A DNA stretch of 64,000 nt. Source: Blautia sp. (GTDB lineage: Bacteria; Bacillota; Clostridia; Lachnospirales; Lachnospiraceae). The stretch is from positions 95,491-159,490 of the forward strand of contig JAFWGA010000057.1 of assembly GCA_017515325.1 (NCBI GenBank), in the 5' to 3' direction. A model generated the notes under the pieces. It was not told where the DNA came from and searched no databases. It saw nothing but the letters and a program-made list of their open reading frames with translations. Below, one piece after another: positions 1-7,503 of this stretch; within the stretch, counting starts at the first letter, position 1; each line of letters starts with the position of its first letter. A program made the position numbers and the translations under genes.

Positions 1-23
1 CCAAATAGAGGAGGAATGTAGTT

Positions 24-941
24 ATGCCCGAGTCAAACTCAAAAACCGGTTACCTGAAGGAAGCATGCCGCCTCTTTCATCTGTGCGGCCTGCCCGAGCG
101 GTCGGTAGCCTATCATTATCATGATTTCCATAAGCTGCTGTACCTGATGGAGGGGGAAATCGGTTACGAGGTGGAGGGAATCAGTTACCGGCTGGAGCCC
201 GGCGATCTGATGCTGGTTGGCGCAGGCAGTCTTCACCGGCCGATATTTGACCATACCGAATCCTATGAGAGGCTTATTTTCTATCTTTCCCCTTCACTCA
301 TGCTGCGTTCTCCCTGGACTGTGAGCAGAGGAAAGGGCTTCGAGGAGATAATAAACGCGGGTTCCGGGAAGGACTGGGATCCTTTGTCGTGTTTTTCGCA
401 ATGCCGTCGCCCAGGCAGCAATCTATACCGTCCCTCCGGAACAGCTGCCCGCAAGCTGCAAGGGCTGGTGCAAGAACTCGTCCAGAACCATCAGCGGCAG
501 GATCCCTATGCTTTGATCCTGCAGGAACTGAAGAAAGCAGAATTATTACTCTGCCTCAGCCGTCTGATGACAGAGCAGGAGTCAGATCCTGACAGCCTGC
601 CCGGCGGAAACCCCACGGTACAGGCCTGCATCGAATATATCAATTCCCATCTGTCAGAGGATTCTCTTTCCATCGATATCCTGGCCAGTCATGCCTTTAT
701 GAGCCGCTCTCGTCTGATGCATTTATTTAAGGAAGAAACCGGAAGTACGATTAACAGCTTCATCACAGAAAAAAGGCTGTACCTGGCCAGCTCCCTGCTG
801 GATAAAGGGATGGGCGTAACCGATGCCTGTTATCAAAGCGGCTTCGGCAATTATTCTGCCTTTTATTATGCCTACCGCAGGCGGTATCATAGCTCACCGA
901 TGGGTAAAGGCCGAATGCCCGACATAGATAATATAGAATAG
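24..941 (+). CDS. AraC family transcriptional regulator
   Basis: A 305-residue DNA-binding regulator. The N-terminal half (about residues 25-110) is cupin-like, with a YHYHDFHKL stretch and an EPGDL turn typical of AraC ligand-binding domains. The C-terminal 100 residues carry the two AraC helix-turn-helix motifs; the second has the family signature around GFGNYSAFYYAYRRRY. The start is set by AGAGGAGGA at 7-15, about nine bases before the ATG. An earlier ATG at 16 is followed at once by a stop codon. It converges on pgsA and shares a hairpin with it. The controlled gene lies outside the window or is unknown; cupin-type AraC proteins often sense sugars, but the ligand cannot be told here. Confidence 0.93.
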   Translation: MPESNSKTGYLKEACRLFHLCGLPERSVAYHYHDFHKLLYLMEGEIGYEVEGISYRLEPGDLMLVGAGSLHRPIFDHTESYERLIFYLSPSLMLRSPWTVSRGKGFEEIINAGSGKDWDPLSCFSQCRRPGSNLYRPSGTAARKLQGLVQELVQNHQRQDPYALILQELKKAELLLCLSRLMTEQESDPDSLPGGNPTVQACIEYINSHLSEDSLSIDILASHAFMSRSRLMHLFKEETGSTINSFITEKRLYLASSLLDKGMGVTDACYQSGFGNYSAFYYAYRRRYHSSPMGKGRMPDIDNIE

Positions 942-991
942 GGGTGTGCCTGCTGCCATCTATATCAGATAGACGACAGCAGGCGCACCCC
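941..991. terminator. Hairpin between convergent araC-type gene and pgsA
   Basis: A 15-bp inverted repeat, 941-955 with 977-991, has one G-T wobble position and encloses 21 bases. It sits exactly between the 3' ends of two convergent genes. There is no clear run of T on either side, so the terminator role is inferred from position and stem strength. Confidence 0.6.
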
Positions 992-998
992 CTGCCAT

Positions 999-1532
999 TC
1001 AGCTATTGGCCAGCACCTTCCGGTTCTCAAGAATATAGGTCATCAAAGAAATCACCGTCAAGGCCGCAGACAGCCAGATGAAGATCTCTGTCGCCATGCC
1101 AAGAAAAGGCTCATCCAAGAGCAGCAATATCACCATGATCATCTGGGCAACCGTCTTGAACTTTCCCCAATAATTGGCAGCGATCACATCGCCCTTCTCC
1201 GCCGCAATCAGACGGAACCCGCTGATGATAAACTCCCTGCCGATAATCAGAACAACCACCCATGCGGGAAGCCTTCCCTGGGAGGTCAGGCAGATCAGGG
1301 CGGAGCATACCAACAGCTTGTCCGCCAGAGGATCCATGAACTTTCCGTAATTTGAAATCAGATGATATTTGCGGGCAATATAGCCATCCAGCCAGTCTGT
1401 GATACAGGCAGCACAGAAAATCACAAGGCAGATCCAGCGGTTTGCCGTGCCGCCCCATCCTGTCAGCAGAAAAAGGACCAGGAAGGGCACCATAACCATT
1501 CTTCCGGTTGTCAGTTTATTCGGCAGATTCAT
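999..1532 (-). CDS. pgsA: CDP-diacylglycerol--glycerol-3-phosphate 3-phosphatidyltransferase
   Basis: A 177-residue membrane enzyme of the CDP-alcohol phosphatidyltransferase family. It makes phosphatidylglycerol phosphate, the first committed step to phosphatidylglycerol and cardiolipin. It opens with the typical MNLPNKLTTGRM and contains the family motif D-G-x2-A-R-x(8)-G-x3-D-x3-D, seen as DWLDGYIARK followed by GKFMDPLADK. About four hydrophobic membrane segments are visible, and the length is normal. It overlaps the end of rimO by 17 bases and is the last gene of the yicC-pgsA operon, so translational coupling is likely. Confidence 0.95.
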   Translation of the reverse strand: MNLPNKLTTGRMVMVPFLVLFLLTGWGGTANRWICLVIFCAACITDWLDGYIARKYHLISNYGKFMDPLADKLLVCSALICLTSQGRLPAWVVVLIIGREFIISGFRLIAAEKGDVIAANYWGKFKTVAQMIMVILLLLDEPFLGMATEIFIWLSAALTVISLMTYILENRKVLANS

Positions 1533-2853
1533 TTTCCAATTCTCCTATCAGGTCATACTCCAGAGAGCCGGTAATCCGGACTCTGACAAAATCTCCGGTT
1601 GTAAGCTCCTGGGTGGTCTGGATAAAGATATAGCCGTCCACCTTTGGAGCATCGGCATAGCTGCGCCCTACATAGGCAGCTTCCCCTGAGACCTTGCCCT
1701 CGATCAGCACCATCAGGCTCTGGCCAAGCTTCTCTTTCCCCTTTTCCAGGGAGATTTCCTGGGCCAGCTCCATCAGCTCATCCCGCCTCTGCTCCTTTAC
1801 CTCCTGGGGGATCTGATCCGGCATCACCGCCGCAGGGGTATCCTCCTCTGCCGAGTAGGGAAAAACCCCGACCCGGTCAAACTCCATTTCATCCATAAAG
1901 TTGTAGAGCTCCACGAAATCCTCCTGGCTTTCCCCGGGAAAGCCGGTGATCAGAGTCGTGCGCAGTACAATATCCGGTATTTCCTCCCGCAGCCAATCTA
2001 TGGTCTTTACCAGATTTTCCTTAGTCGTACGCCGCCCCATTCTTTTCAGGACTGCATCACTGGCATGCTGGATGGGAATGTCCAGATAATGGCAGATTTT
2101 TTCCTCTCTTTTCATGACCGCCACCAGTTCCGGATACAATTCCTCCGGGTAGCAGTAAAGAATTCTGATCCAGCGCAGCCCTTCAATCCGGGCCAGGCTT
2201 TCCAGCAAAACATGGAGGGATTTTTTCTGGTACAGATCCAGGCCGTAGAGGGTCGTTTCCTGGGCTACCAGCACCAGCTCCTTTACCCCGTCAGCCGCCA
2301 GCCTCTGAGCCTGGGAAACCAGGTCCTCCAGGGGGACAGAGCGGTATTCCCCTCTGAGCTTAGGGATAATGCAGTAGGCACAGTGCTTATTACAGCCCTC
2401 GGCAATTTTCAGATAGGCATAATGACCTCCGGTTGTCAGGATCCGCTTTCCGCTGATCAAAGGAACCGGCGCAGATTCGGAATAGTTCTGGTACTTCTCC
2501 CTGCCAATGGCTTTTTCCAGAGCCTGCAGGATCTGAGGGTATGCGGCTGTTCCAACAACCGCATCTACCTCCGGTATCTCATCCAGGATCTCCTGGCGAT
2601 AACGCTGGGCAAGACATCCTGTCACAATCAGGGCCTTCAGCTTCCCTGTCTTTTTATATTCCGCCATCTCCAGGATCGTATTGACGCTCTCTTCCTTTGC
2701 GTCGCCGATGAAGCAGCAGGTGTTGACAATGATGGCATCTGCTTCCTCTTCATTGTCCGTCAGAATATGGCCGCCATCGCTCAAAAGGCCGATCATCTCT
2801 TCTGAATCAACCAGATTTTTGTCACAGCCCAGCGAAATAAACAATATCTTCAT
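1516..2853 (-). CDS. rimO: Ribosomal protein S12 methylthiotransferase RimO
   Basis: A 445-residue radical-SAM enzyme that methylthiolates an aspartate of ribosomal protein S12. The N-terminal UPF0004 domain (about 1-130) has the three cluster cysteines. The radical-SAM core has the CxxxCxxC motif in GCNKHCAYC, and a TRAM domain closes the protein. The C-terminal sequence and length fit RimO better than MiaB. The ATG follows the rpoZ stop codon directly, with no gap. The pairing rpoZ-rimO-pgsA is common in Clostridia. The RimO versus MiaB or MtaB choice rests on overall similarity and context. Confidence 0.93.
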   Translation of the reverse strand: MKILFISLGCDKNLVDSEEMIGLLSDGGHILTDNEEEADAIIVNTCCFIGDAKEESVNTILEMAEYKKTGKLKALIVTGCLAQRYRQEILDEIPEVDAVVGTAAYPQILQALEKAIGREKYQNYSESAPVPLISGKRILTTGGHYAYLKIAEGCNKHCAYCIIPKLRGEYRSVPLEDLVSQAQRLAADGVKELVLVAQETTLYGLDLYQKKSLHVLLESLARIEGLRWIRILYCYPEELYPELVAVMKREEKICHYLDIPIQHASDAVLKRMGRRTTKENLVKTIDWLREEIPDIVLRTTLITGFPGESQEDFVELYNFMDEMEFDRVGVFPYSAEEDTPAAVMPDQIPQEVKEQRRDELMELAQEISLEKGKEKLGQSLMVLIEGKVSGEAAYVGRSYADAPKVDGYIFIQTTQELTTGDFVRVRITGSLEYDLIGELENESAE

Positions 2854-3162
2854 TTATGAAACCGTTTCCTTTTCCAGTTCAGTACCTGTCCCTGCTCCGA
2901 GCGCAGGAGCTTCTTCCTGGGCAGGTTCCTTCTTGGGCAGTATTTTCACCTTTCCCTGATACAATTCATCAATGGCAACGGACAGTGGTTTTCTGTCCTC
3001 CATCCTGGGGATAAGAGGAGCAGAGCCTGCAATCAGCTGGCGGGCCCTCCGGCTTGTGGCCAGGACAAGAGAATACCGGCTGTTAAGCACTGCATCCTCC
3101 TCCCCTTCGTCCTTGTTGGCGTTGATCGCTTCAATTAATTCTGTATAAGAAGGATGGATCAT
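2854..3162 (-). CDS. rpoZ: RNA polymerase omega subunit
   Basis: A 102-residue protein. The omega family core is visible around NSRYSLVLATSRRARQLI, which matches the conserved helix that latches the beta-prime subunit. The acidic, low-complexity C-terminal 25 residues, rich in E, P and A, are variable in this family. It lies downstream of gmk with an 88-base gap and directly abuts rimO. The gmk-rpoZ order is widespread in Firmicutes and supports the call. Confidence 0.93.
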   Translation of the reverse strand: MIHPSYTELIEAINANKDEGEEDAVLNSRYSLVLATSRRARQLIAGSAPLIPRMEDRKPLSVAIDELYQGKVKILPKKEPAQEEAPALGAGTGTELEKETVS

Positions 3163-3250
3163 ATCAAACTCCTTTTCTTAAAAAACCGGCAATGGTTCAG
3201 TTATACAAGATGATACTGCAAAAATGATTCCCAGGGATTGTTCCCGTATC

Positions 3251-3880
3251 TCAAGAGGGATTACAAAGAAGTGCCGCCTGCTTCTGGATCTCTGCGATCA
3301 GATCCTGTCGCCGGTTTACCCTGGCCTTTTCTGCCTGAATCACTGCATGCAGACGTTCTGTACAAGCCTCTATCTCGTCATTGACCAGAACATAGTCGTA
3401 CTCTTCGATCTCTTCGGCCTCCTTAGCGGCCCGCTGCAGCCTTCTGGCAATGCTCTCGGCGCTGTCTCTGCCTCTTGAGGTCAGCCTTCTCACCAACTCA
3501 TCAATAGAAGGCGGCGTAATGAAAATCAAGGGAGTATCCGGATAAATCTTTCTTACCTGCCTGCCGCCCTGAATATCGATCTCCAAAAGGACATCCTTGC
3601 CCTGGTTCAGCTGCTCTTCTACAAAAGAGCGGGGAGTTCCATAGGAATGGTTCACATAGGAGGCATATTCCAGAAATTCATTTTCACTGACCATATGGTC
3701 GAATTTATCCTGGGTCAGAAAAAAATAATGAACTCCGTCCACCTCTCCTTTTCCTGGTGCCCGTGTCGTTGCCGAGACGGAAACCACATAATTCTCGTGC
3801 GTTTTCAGGATCTGGCTGACAATCGTTCCTTTCCCTGCCCCGGCAAAGCCGGAGATCACTGCCAAAAGGCCTCTTTCCAT
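3251..3880 (-). CDS. gmk: Guanylate kinase
   Basis: A 209-residue enzyme that phosphorylates GMP to GDP with ATP. The P-loop is SGFAGAGKGTI, followed by the GMP-binding region with SATTRAPGKGEVDGVHYFF. The usual form is SGPSGVGKGT, so the loop is slightly divergent but intact. The reading frame is open for 24 codons further upstream, but the ATG at 3880 has GGGAGGTG at an ideal distance and gives the normal N-terminus, so it is chosen. The upstream gap to remA contains a palindromic repeat (3905-3936). Confidence 0.95.
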   Translation of the reverse strand: MERGLLAVISGFAGAGKGTIVSQILKTHENYVVSVSATTRAPGKGEVDGVHYFFLTQDKFDHMVSENEFLEYASYVNHSYGTPRSFVEEQLNQGKDVLLEIDIQGGRQVRKIYPDTPLIFITPPSIDELVRRLTSRGRDSAESIARRLQRAAKEAEEIEEYDYVLVNDEIEACTERLHAVIQAEKARVNRRQDLIAEIQKQAALLCNPS

Positions 3881-3904
3881 GATAAAACACCTCCCACCCA
3901 AAAA

Positions 3905-3936
3905 TTCGACCTGTGCGGTCACTAATGTGACCGATC
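3905..3936. repeat. Copy 1 of the TTCGACCTGTGCGG repeat
   Basis: The sequence TTCGACCTGTGCGGT lies between remA and gmk and runs into a short hairpin, CGGTCAC-taat-GTGACCG (3916-3933). The same 14-base core occurs at 5250 and 14934, always intergenic on this minus-strand gene block. In this copy the right arm differs from the others, so the palindrome is formed with a different partner. Confidence 0.75.
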
Positions 3937-3958
3937 TCAAGGACATTCGCAAAATCCT

Positions 3959-4213
3959 TCATGCTTCCGGAGCATAGGCTTCCGAAAAACGTTTGGCTAT
4001 CGTCTCCGGCACAAGGGCCGACAGAATCAGTATCCCATTGGAGGTAAAAATGACTGATTTTGTTTTGCGCCCCTGTGTGGCATCAACCAGAGAGTTGGTC
4101 CCCCTGACACCCTGAATCATCCTTTTTACCGGAGCAGCGTCCGCATTGACAACCGTTACAATCTTGTCTGTGTTTACCACATTTCCAAATCCGATATTGA
4201 TCAGTCTGGGCAT
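3959..4213 (-). CDS. remA: RemA-like DUF370 protein
   Basis: An 84-residue protein of the DUF370 family. It is strongly similar to Bacillus RemA, with the core INIGFGNVVNTDKIVTVVN, a central SAPIKR-like region (AAPVKRMIQ) and VDATQGRKTKS. In Bacillus RemA is a DNA-binding activator of matrix and osmoprotection genes; here the function is inferred only. The ATG at 4213 has GTGAGG nine bases upstream and gives the standard N-terminus; upstream ATGs at 4231 and 4309 would add non-family residues. It sits between yicC and gmk, the usual order in Clostridia. Confidence 0.88.
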   Translation of the reverse strand: MPRLINIGFGNVVNTDKIVTVVNADAAPVKRMIQGVRGTNSLVDATQGRKTKSVIFTSNGILILSALVPETIAKRFSEAYAPEA

Positions 4214-4271
4214 ATCCTGTATCCTCACCATGCGTAACGAGCCGGCACTTCGCGCTTCGCAGCGACCACCA

Positions 4272-5150
4272 TTATTCAATATTCTGAATCTGCTCACGGA
4301 TTTTTTCAATTTCAGTTTTGATATCGATGGCGAGATTGGAAACCTCTATGTCATTCGATTTGGAAAGGATCGTATTGGCCTCCCGGTTCATCTCCTGAGC
4401 CATGAAGTCCAGTTTCCTCCCGATTCCTTCCTGTTCCGTCAGCATTTTCTCCATTCCCTGGATATGACTGAGCAACCGCACTGTCTCTTCGTCATTACAG
4501 ATCTTGTCGGAATAAATAACCACCTCCGCCGCAATCCGTGATTCTTCTATGGAGGAATCCGCCATCAGCTCCTTCACCTTGGCCGTCAGCTTCTCCCGAT
4601 ACGCATCTACCACCATGGGAGACCTTTCCTGAACCTGAATCACCTTTTTCTGAAGGTAGGACAGCTTTTCCTGAAGATCCATCTTCAGCTGCTCTCCCTC
4701 CCTGGCCCGTGCCTCTACAAATCTTCGGCAAGCCGTTCTGGCCACGTCTTCTATAAGCGCCCAGTAGGTATCCTCATCAATAGAGGGCTCCTCCACAGTA
4801 AAAATATCGGGCAGCCTCGCCAAGGTCGAGGTTGTAATGTCATTCTCGATGCCAAAACGCTCACTCATCCCGGCCAGATATGTCAGATATTGCCCAGCCA
4901 GGGCTTCATTATATTTCAGTCCTCCGTTCAGGGCAGAATAGTCCTCAAGGGTGACATAGATATCGACCTTGCCTCTTTGAATATACTCCTTCGCAAGGCT
5001 TCGAAACCTCCCTTCCAGAAAGGCCAGCTTGCGAGGCATCCTGAAGGAAAGATCCAGGTATCGGTGATTCACGGACTTCAGTTCAATGCAGATTCGCTGC
5101 GAATCAGTCACGGCCTCCGCTCTGCCGAAGCCGGTCATCGATTTCATCAT
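4272..5150 (-). CDS. yicC: YicC family endoribonuclease-like protein
   Basis: A 292-residue protein of the YicC/YloC family. Members are endoribonucleases in E. coli and Bacillus. The N-terminus MKSMTGFGRAE is the family hallmark, and the C-terminal DUF1732 part contains the conserved GRKLDFMAQEMNREANTILSKS (written here as one motif region, residues about 253-275). Two consecutive ATG codons at 5150 and 5147 follow AGGAG at 8 bases; the first is annotated. It heads the operon running through remA, gmk, rpoZ, rimO and pgsA. Confidence 0.93.
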   Translation of the reverse strand: MMKSMTGFGRAEAVTDSQRICIELKSVNHRYLDLSFRMPRKLAFLEGRFRSLAKEYIQRGKVDIYVTLEDYSALNGGLKYNEALAGQYLTYLAGMSERFGIENDITTSTLARLPDIFTVEEPSIDEDTYWALIEDVARTACRRFVEARAREGEQLKMDLQEKLSYLQKKVIQVQERSPMVVDAYREKLTAKVKELMADSSIEESRIAAEVVIYSDKICNDEETVRLLSHIQGMEKMLTEQEGIGRKLDFMAQEMNREANTILSKSNDIEVSNLAIDIKTEIEKIREQIQNIE

Positions 5151-5249
5151 AGCATCTTCTCCTCTTATCGTAAACGAACAAAATGCCAGCATAATAGGTT
5201 AGAGTACATGTTCCGGTCTGACAGGTTTTCTCCGGATCACGAATGCTTT

Positions 5250-5280
5250 TTCGACCTGTGCGGTGACCGCACAGGTCGAA
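5250..5280. repeat. Copy 2 of the TTCGACCTGTGCGG repeat: 31-bp perfect palindrome
   Basis: TTCGACCTGTGCGGT (5250-5264) and its exact reverse complement (5266-5280) flank a single base. It lies between the tRNA-Leu terminator and the start of yicC. As DNA it could be a dimeric protein site; as RNA the absence of a loop makes a simple hairpin strained, so about two base pairs would open. Confidence 0.85.
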
Positions 5281-5293
5281 TTCTTTCACTGCG

Positions 5294-5326
5294 AAAAAAG
5301 GAGACAGGGAAGCCTCCCCTGTCTCC
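5294..5326 (-). terminator. Intrinsic terminator of tRNA-Leu
   Basis: A 10-bp GC-rich stem pairs 5300-5309 with 5317-5326 around a 7-base loop. On the minus strand it is followed by six T residues (5294-5299). It lies 8 bases after the tRNA 3' end, a classic Rho-independent terminator. Confidence 0.88.
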
Positions 5327-5333
5327 TGAAAAA

Positions 5334-5416
5334 TGCCGGCAGTGGGACTTGAACCCACACGTAGTTGCCTACAACAGATTTTGAGTCTGCCTCGTCTGCC
5401 ATTCCGACATGCCGGC
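5334..5416 (-). tRNA. tRNA-Leu (anticodon CAA)
   Basis: An 83-base class II tRNA. The acceptor stem GCCGGCA pairs with TGCCGGC at the 3' end, with discriminator base A. The T arm reads GTGGGTTCAAGTCCCAC. The anticodon loop CTCAAAA gives anticodon CAA, reading UUG, and a long variable arm is present as expected for leucine. The 3' CCA is not encoded and would be added enzymatically. It is a single-gene unit with its own promoter and terminator. Confidence 0.95.
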
Positions 5417-5455
5417 AAATGGTATGAATAATCTGTTTCTTCAACAGACATAGCA

Positions 5456-5484
5456 ATATTAACACATCTGCCCTTCAATTGCAA
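5456..5484 (-). promoter_or_regulatory. Predicted promoter of tRNA-Leu
   Basis: On the minus strand TTGCAA (-35, 5479-5484) and TAATAT (-10, 5456-5461) are separated by exactly 17 bases. Transcription would begin near 5449, about 33 bases before the tRNA. Confidence 0.65.
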
Positions 5485-5570
5485 GCATATATGAATTTTT
5501 TTTGTAACCGGGTTCGGTCAGGCCTTGAAGGGAAGACTTGTAAAAAGGAAGTGACATTTTGGAACTCCCC

Positions 5571-5599
5571 TTGACGAAAATCGGAATAGATAAGATAAT
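5571..5599 (+). promoter_or_regulatory. Predicted promoter of the GGDEF gene
   Basis: TTGACG (5571-5576) and GATAAT (5594-5599) are spaced by 17 bases and point toward the GGDEF gene, which starts at 5689. The leader would be about 80 bases. The rest of the 5417-5688 interval shows nothing else I can identify. Confidence 0.6.
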
Positions 5600-5688
5600 A
5601 ACAGTAGGGTATTTTGGTTTGATGATAGCTATTGAACAGATAGTACCCAGCATACCCAGCATGATCAGCCAAGGAGTAAAACAGATTT

Positions 5689-6765
5689 ATGCCAAGTATT
5701 CACAAATTATGGGATTTATTTCTTTACGCAGGAGTAGGGAAAGAGGAGTATCATAAGCTGCTCCCCGATATCCGCAAAGAAAACTGCATGCTGCTGAAGG
5801 TTTTCTCTCGGATTGCTGCGACTATGTTTTTTCTGCTGTTCGTTGCGAGCATACATTCCAACGGTTTTGCTGCTAAGAACAGTACGACATATTTGATTTG
5901 CGCAATAGCCATGCTGATGATCCTGTTTTTTTCTTACTTTATCCTGCTGAAGCACCAGGCACTCGTCACATTGTTCGTCTATCTTTTTGAGATCCTGCTA
6001 TATCTGTTTGGTATCCATATTTCGATGCTTCATACAGAAAAACCTGCTGTATCGGCTGTAGCCTTCTTACTGGTAAGCCCCTTGCTGTTTTATGATCGTC
6101 CTGTCAGACTGTCAGCTCTGATCGCGGTCGTTGTTGCGATATTCTGCAGGATCGTTGTCTCTTTCAAGGTGCCTGATGTAGCGGAAACCGATGTCTGGAA
6201 TATGATCACCTTCGGCATTGTGGCCGTAGCCACCACCGTATTCATCATGAGCATAAAGATTCGGACACTTTCCCAATCCCTACAGATTGTTTATTTGAGC
6301 CAGACCGATCTGCTGACCGGGGTTAAAAACAGGAACCATTATGAGAATCAGTTAAAGGAATACCCTAAGCTGTGCACATCAAACCTGACCTGTGTTTATG
6401 CTGATGTGAATGGCCTCCATGAGATGAATAACAGAGACGGACACCATGCAGGAGACAAAATGCTGTGCGAGGTTGCCGATACCATGAAGCAGAGTTTTGG
6501 TCCAGAGCATACCTATCGCATTGGTGGTGACGAGTTTGTTGCTTTCCGTGTGGATGGACGGCCGGATAACCTGCCTTACGAGATTGATCAGATGAAGCGG
6601 GCTCTGGACAAAAAAGGCTACCACGTGTCTTTCGGATTCGCCGTGCGTGAAAAGGCGCAGGGCAGCATGAACATAAATGAGCTCGTCAACGAAGCGGAAG
6701 GCAGCATGTTTGCTGATAAACGCGAATTCTACAGCCAGTCTAAGTACGATCGCAGAAACAGATAA
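5689..6765 (+). CDS. Membrane GGDEF-domain protein (putative diguanylate cyclase)
   Basis: A 358-residue protein. Residues about 35-195 form roughly six hydrophobic membrane helices with no recognised sensor domain. A linker leads to a GGDEF domain (about 205-350) with DLLTGVKNRNHY, ADVNGLHEMNNRDGHHAGDKML and an intact RIGGDEFVAF signature, so synthesis of cyclic di-GMP is plausible. No RxxD inhibitory site is seen just before GGDEF. The start ATG has AAGGAG 12 bases upstream, which is slightly long. A promoter lies at 5571 and a terminator at 6795, so it is probably a single-gene unit. Confidence 0.88.
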   Translation: MPSIHKLWDLFLYAGVGKEEYHKLLPDIRKENCMLLKVFSRIAATMFFLLFVASIHSNGFAAKNSTTYLICAIAMLMILFFSYFILLKHQALVTLFVYLFEILLYLFGIHISMLHTEKPAVSAVAFLLVSPLLFYDRPVRLSALIAVVVAIFCRIVVSFKVPDVAETDVWNMITFGIVAVATTVFIMSIKIRTLSQSLQIVYLSQTDLLTGVKNRNHYENQLKEYPKLCTSNLTCVYADVNGLHEMNNRDGHHAGDKMLCEVADTMKQSFGPEHTYRIGGDEFVAFRVDGRPDNLPYEIDQMKRALDKKGYHVSFGFAVREKAQGSMNINELVNEAEGSMFADKREFYSQSKYDRRNR

Positions 6766-6794
6766 GATAAAGATATGGTGAAAACCATTCCGTC

Positions 6795-6822
6795 AACACC
6801 TCGCACTAAAGTGCGAGGTGTT
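6795..6822 (+). terminator. Terminator after the GGDEF gene
   Basis: A 13-bp perfect stem (6795-6807 with 6810-6822) closes on two A residues; the RNA would open one or two pairs to form the loop. It is followed by TTGTTG. It lies 30 bases after the stop codon. Confidence 0.75.
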
Positions 6823-6904
6823 TGTTGCCAAAGCCAAACAATCATGGCAGCTTTGATGGAACCCGTGACTGAAACTCACCAAGCATGATAAGGAGCCCGA
6901 CCGC

Positions 6905-7489
6905 ATGAACATGCTATTTGCAAAAACCCTGAAAAAGCTTAGAGCTGAGAGAGGACTTTCACAGAAAGAAATGGCGGAACAGGTATTTGTCACCCGTCCT
7001 ACCGTTGCCCGATGGGAAAGCGGCAGCCGACTGCCGGATGCCGCAATGATTTCCCGCCTCTCCAGATGTCTGAACGTGGATGCCGGCACATTGTTTTCCG
7101 CCGCGGCAGAAAGCGATGAATCTCCCAATGTCATCATGGTGGATGACAGGAAAATCATCCTCACCGGTGGTCTTCCCGTTCTGGAAGCGGTAATGCCGAA
7201 TGCCACTGTCACGGGCTTTACCCGGCCATCGGAAGCCATTGATTACGCCAGGGCAAACCGGGTTGCCCTGGCTTTTGTGGATATCGAGTTAGGAAAAATG
7301 AGCGGACTGCAGCTTTGCCAGACGCTGCTTGAGGTCAATCCCCGTACAAACGTCGTGTATCTTACCGCTTACAGCGATTATGCCGTTGATGCCTGGAGTA
7401 CCGGAGCCAGCGGATTCATGCTCAAGCCGATCACGCCGAAGGGCGTTCAGGATCAGCTTCAAAAGCTGCGTTACCCGTTCTTTTGGTGA
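6905..7489 (+). CDS. Response regulator with N-terminal XRE-type HTH and C-terminal receiver domain
   Basis: A 194-residue protein with reversed domain order. Residues 5-62 are a Cro/C1-type helix-turn-helix (LRAERGLSQKEMAEQVFVTR). Residues 74-190 are a receiver domain with acidic pair D80-D81, phosphoacceptor D126 in FVDIELG, T154 in YLTAYSDYA and K174 in LKPI, so all phosphorylation residues are present. It overlaps no gene but ends 14 bases before the start of the histidine kinase, its likely partner. The receiver sequence resembles the LytR/AgrR-type group, but no LytTR domain exists. Targets are unknown. Confidence 0.9.
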   Translation: MNMLFAKTLKKLRAERGLSQKEMAEQVFVTRPTVARWESGSRLPDAAMISRLSRCLNVDAGTLFSAAAESDESPNVIMVDDRKIILTGGLPVLEAVMPNATVTGFTRPSEAIDYARANRVALAFVDIELGKMSGLQLCQTLLEVNPRTNVVYLTAYSDYAVDAWSTGASGFMLKPITPKGVQDQLQKLRYPFFW

Positions 7490-7503
7490 GGAGGCGCATG
7501 AGA

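Noticed and set aside
2065-2805. A 246-codon plus-strand frame opposite rimO
   Set aside because: rimO on the minus strand has a complete radical-SAM motif set; the plus frame is an antisense shadow.
5559-5756. Short plus-strand open frame before the GGDEF gene
   Set aside because: It has no ribosome binding site and overlaps both the predicted promoter and the GGDEF start; it lacks any motif.
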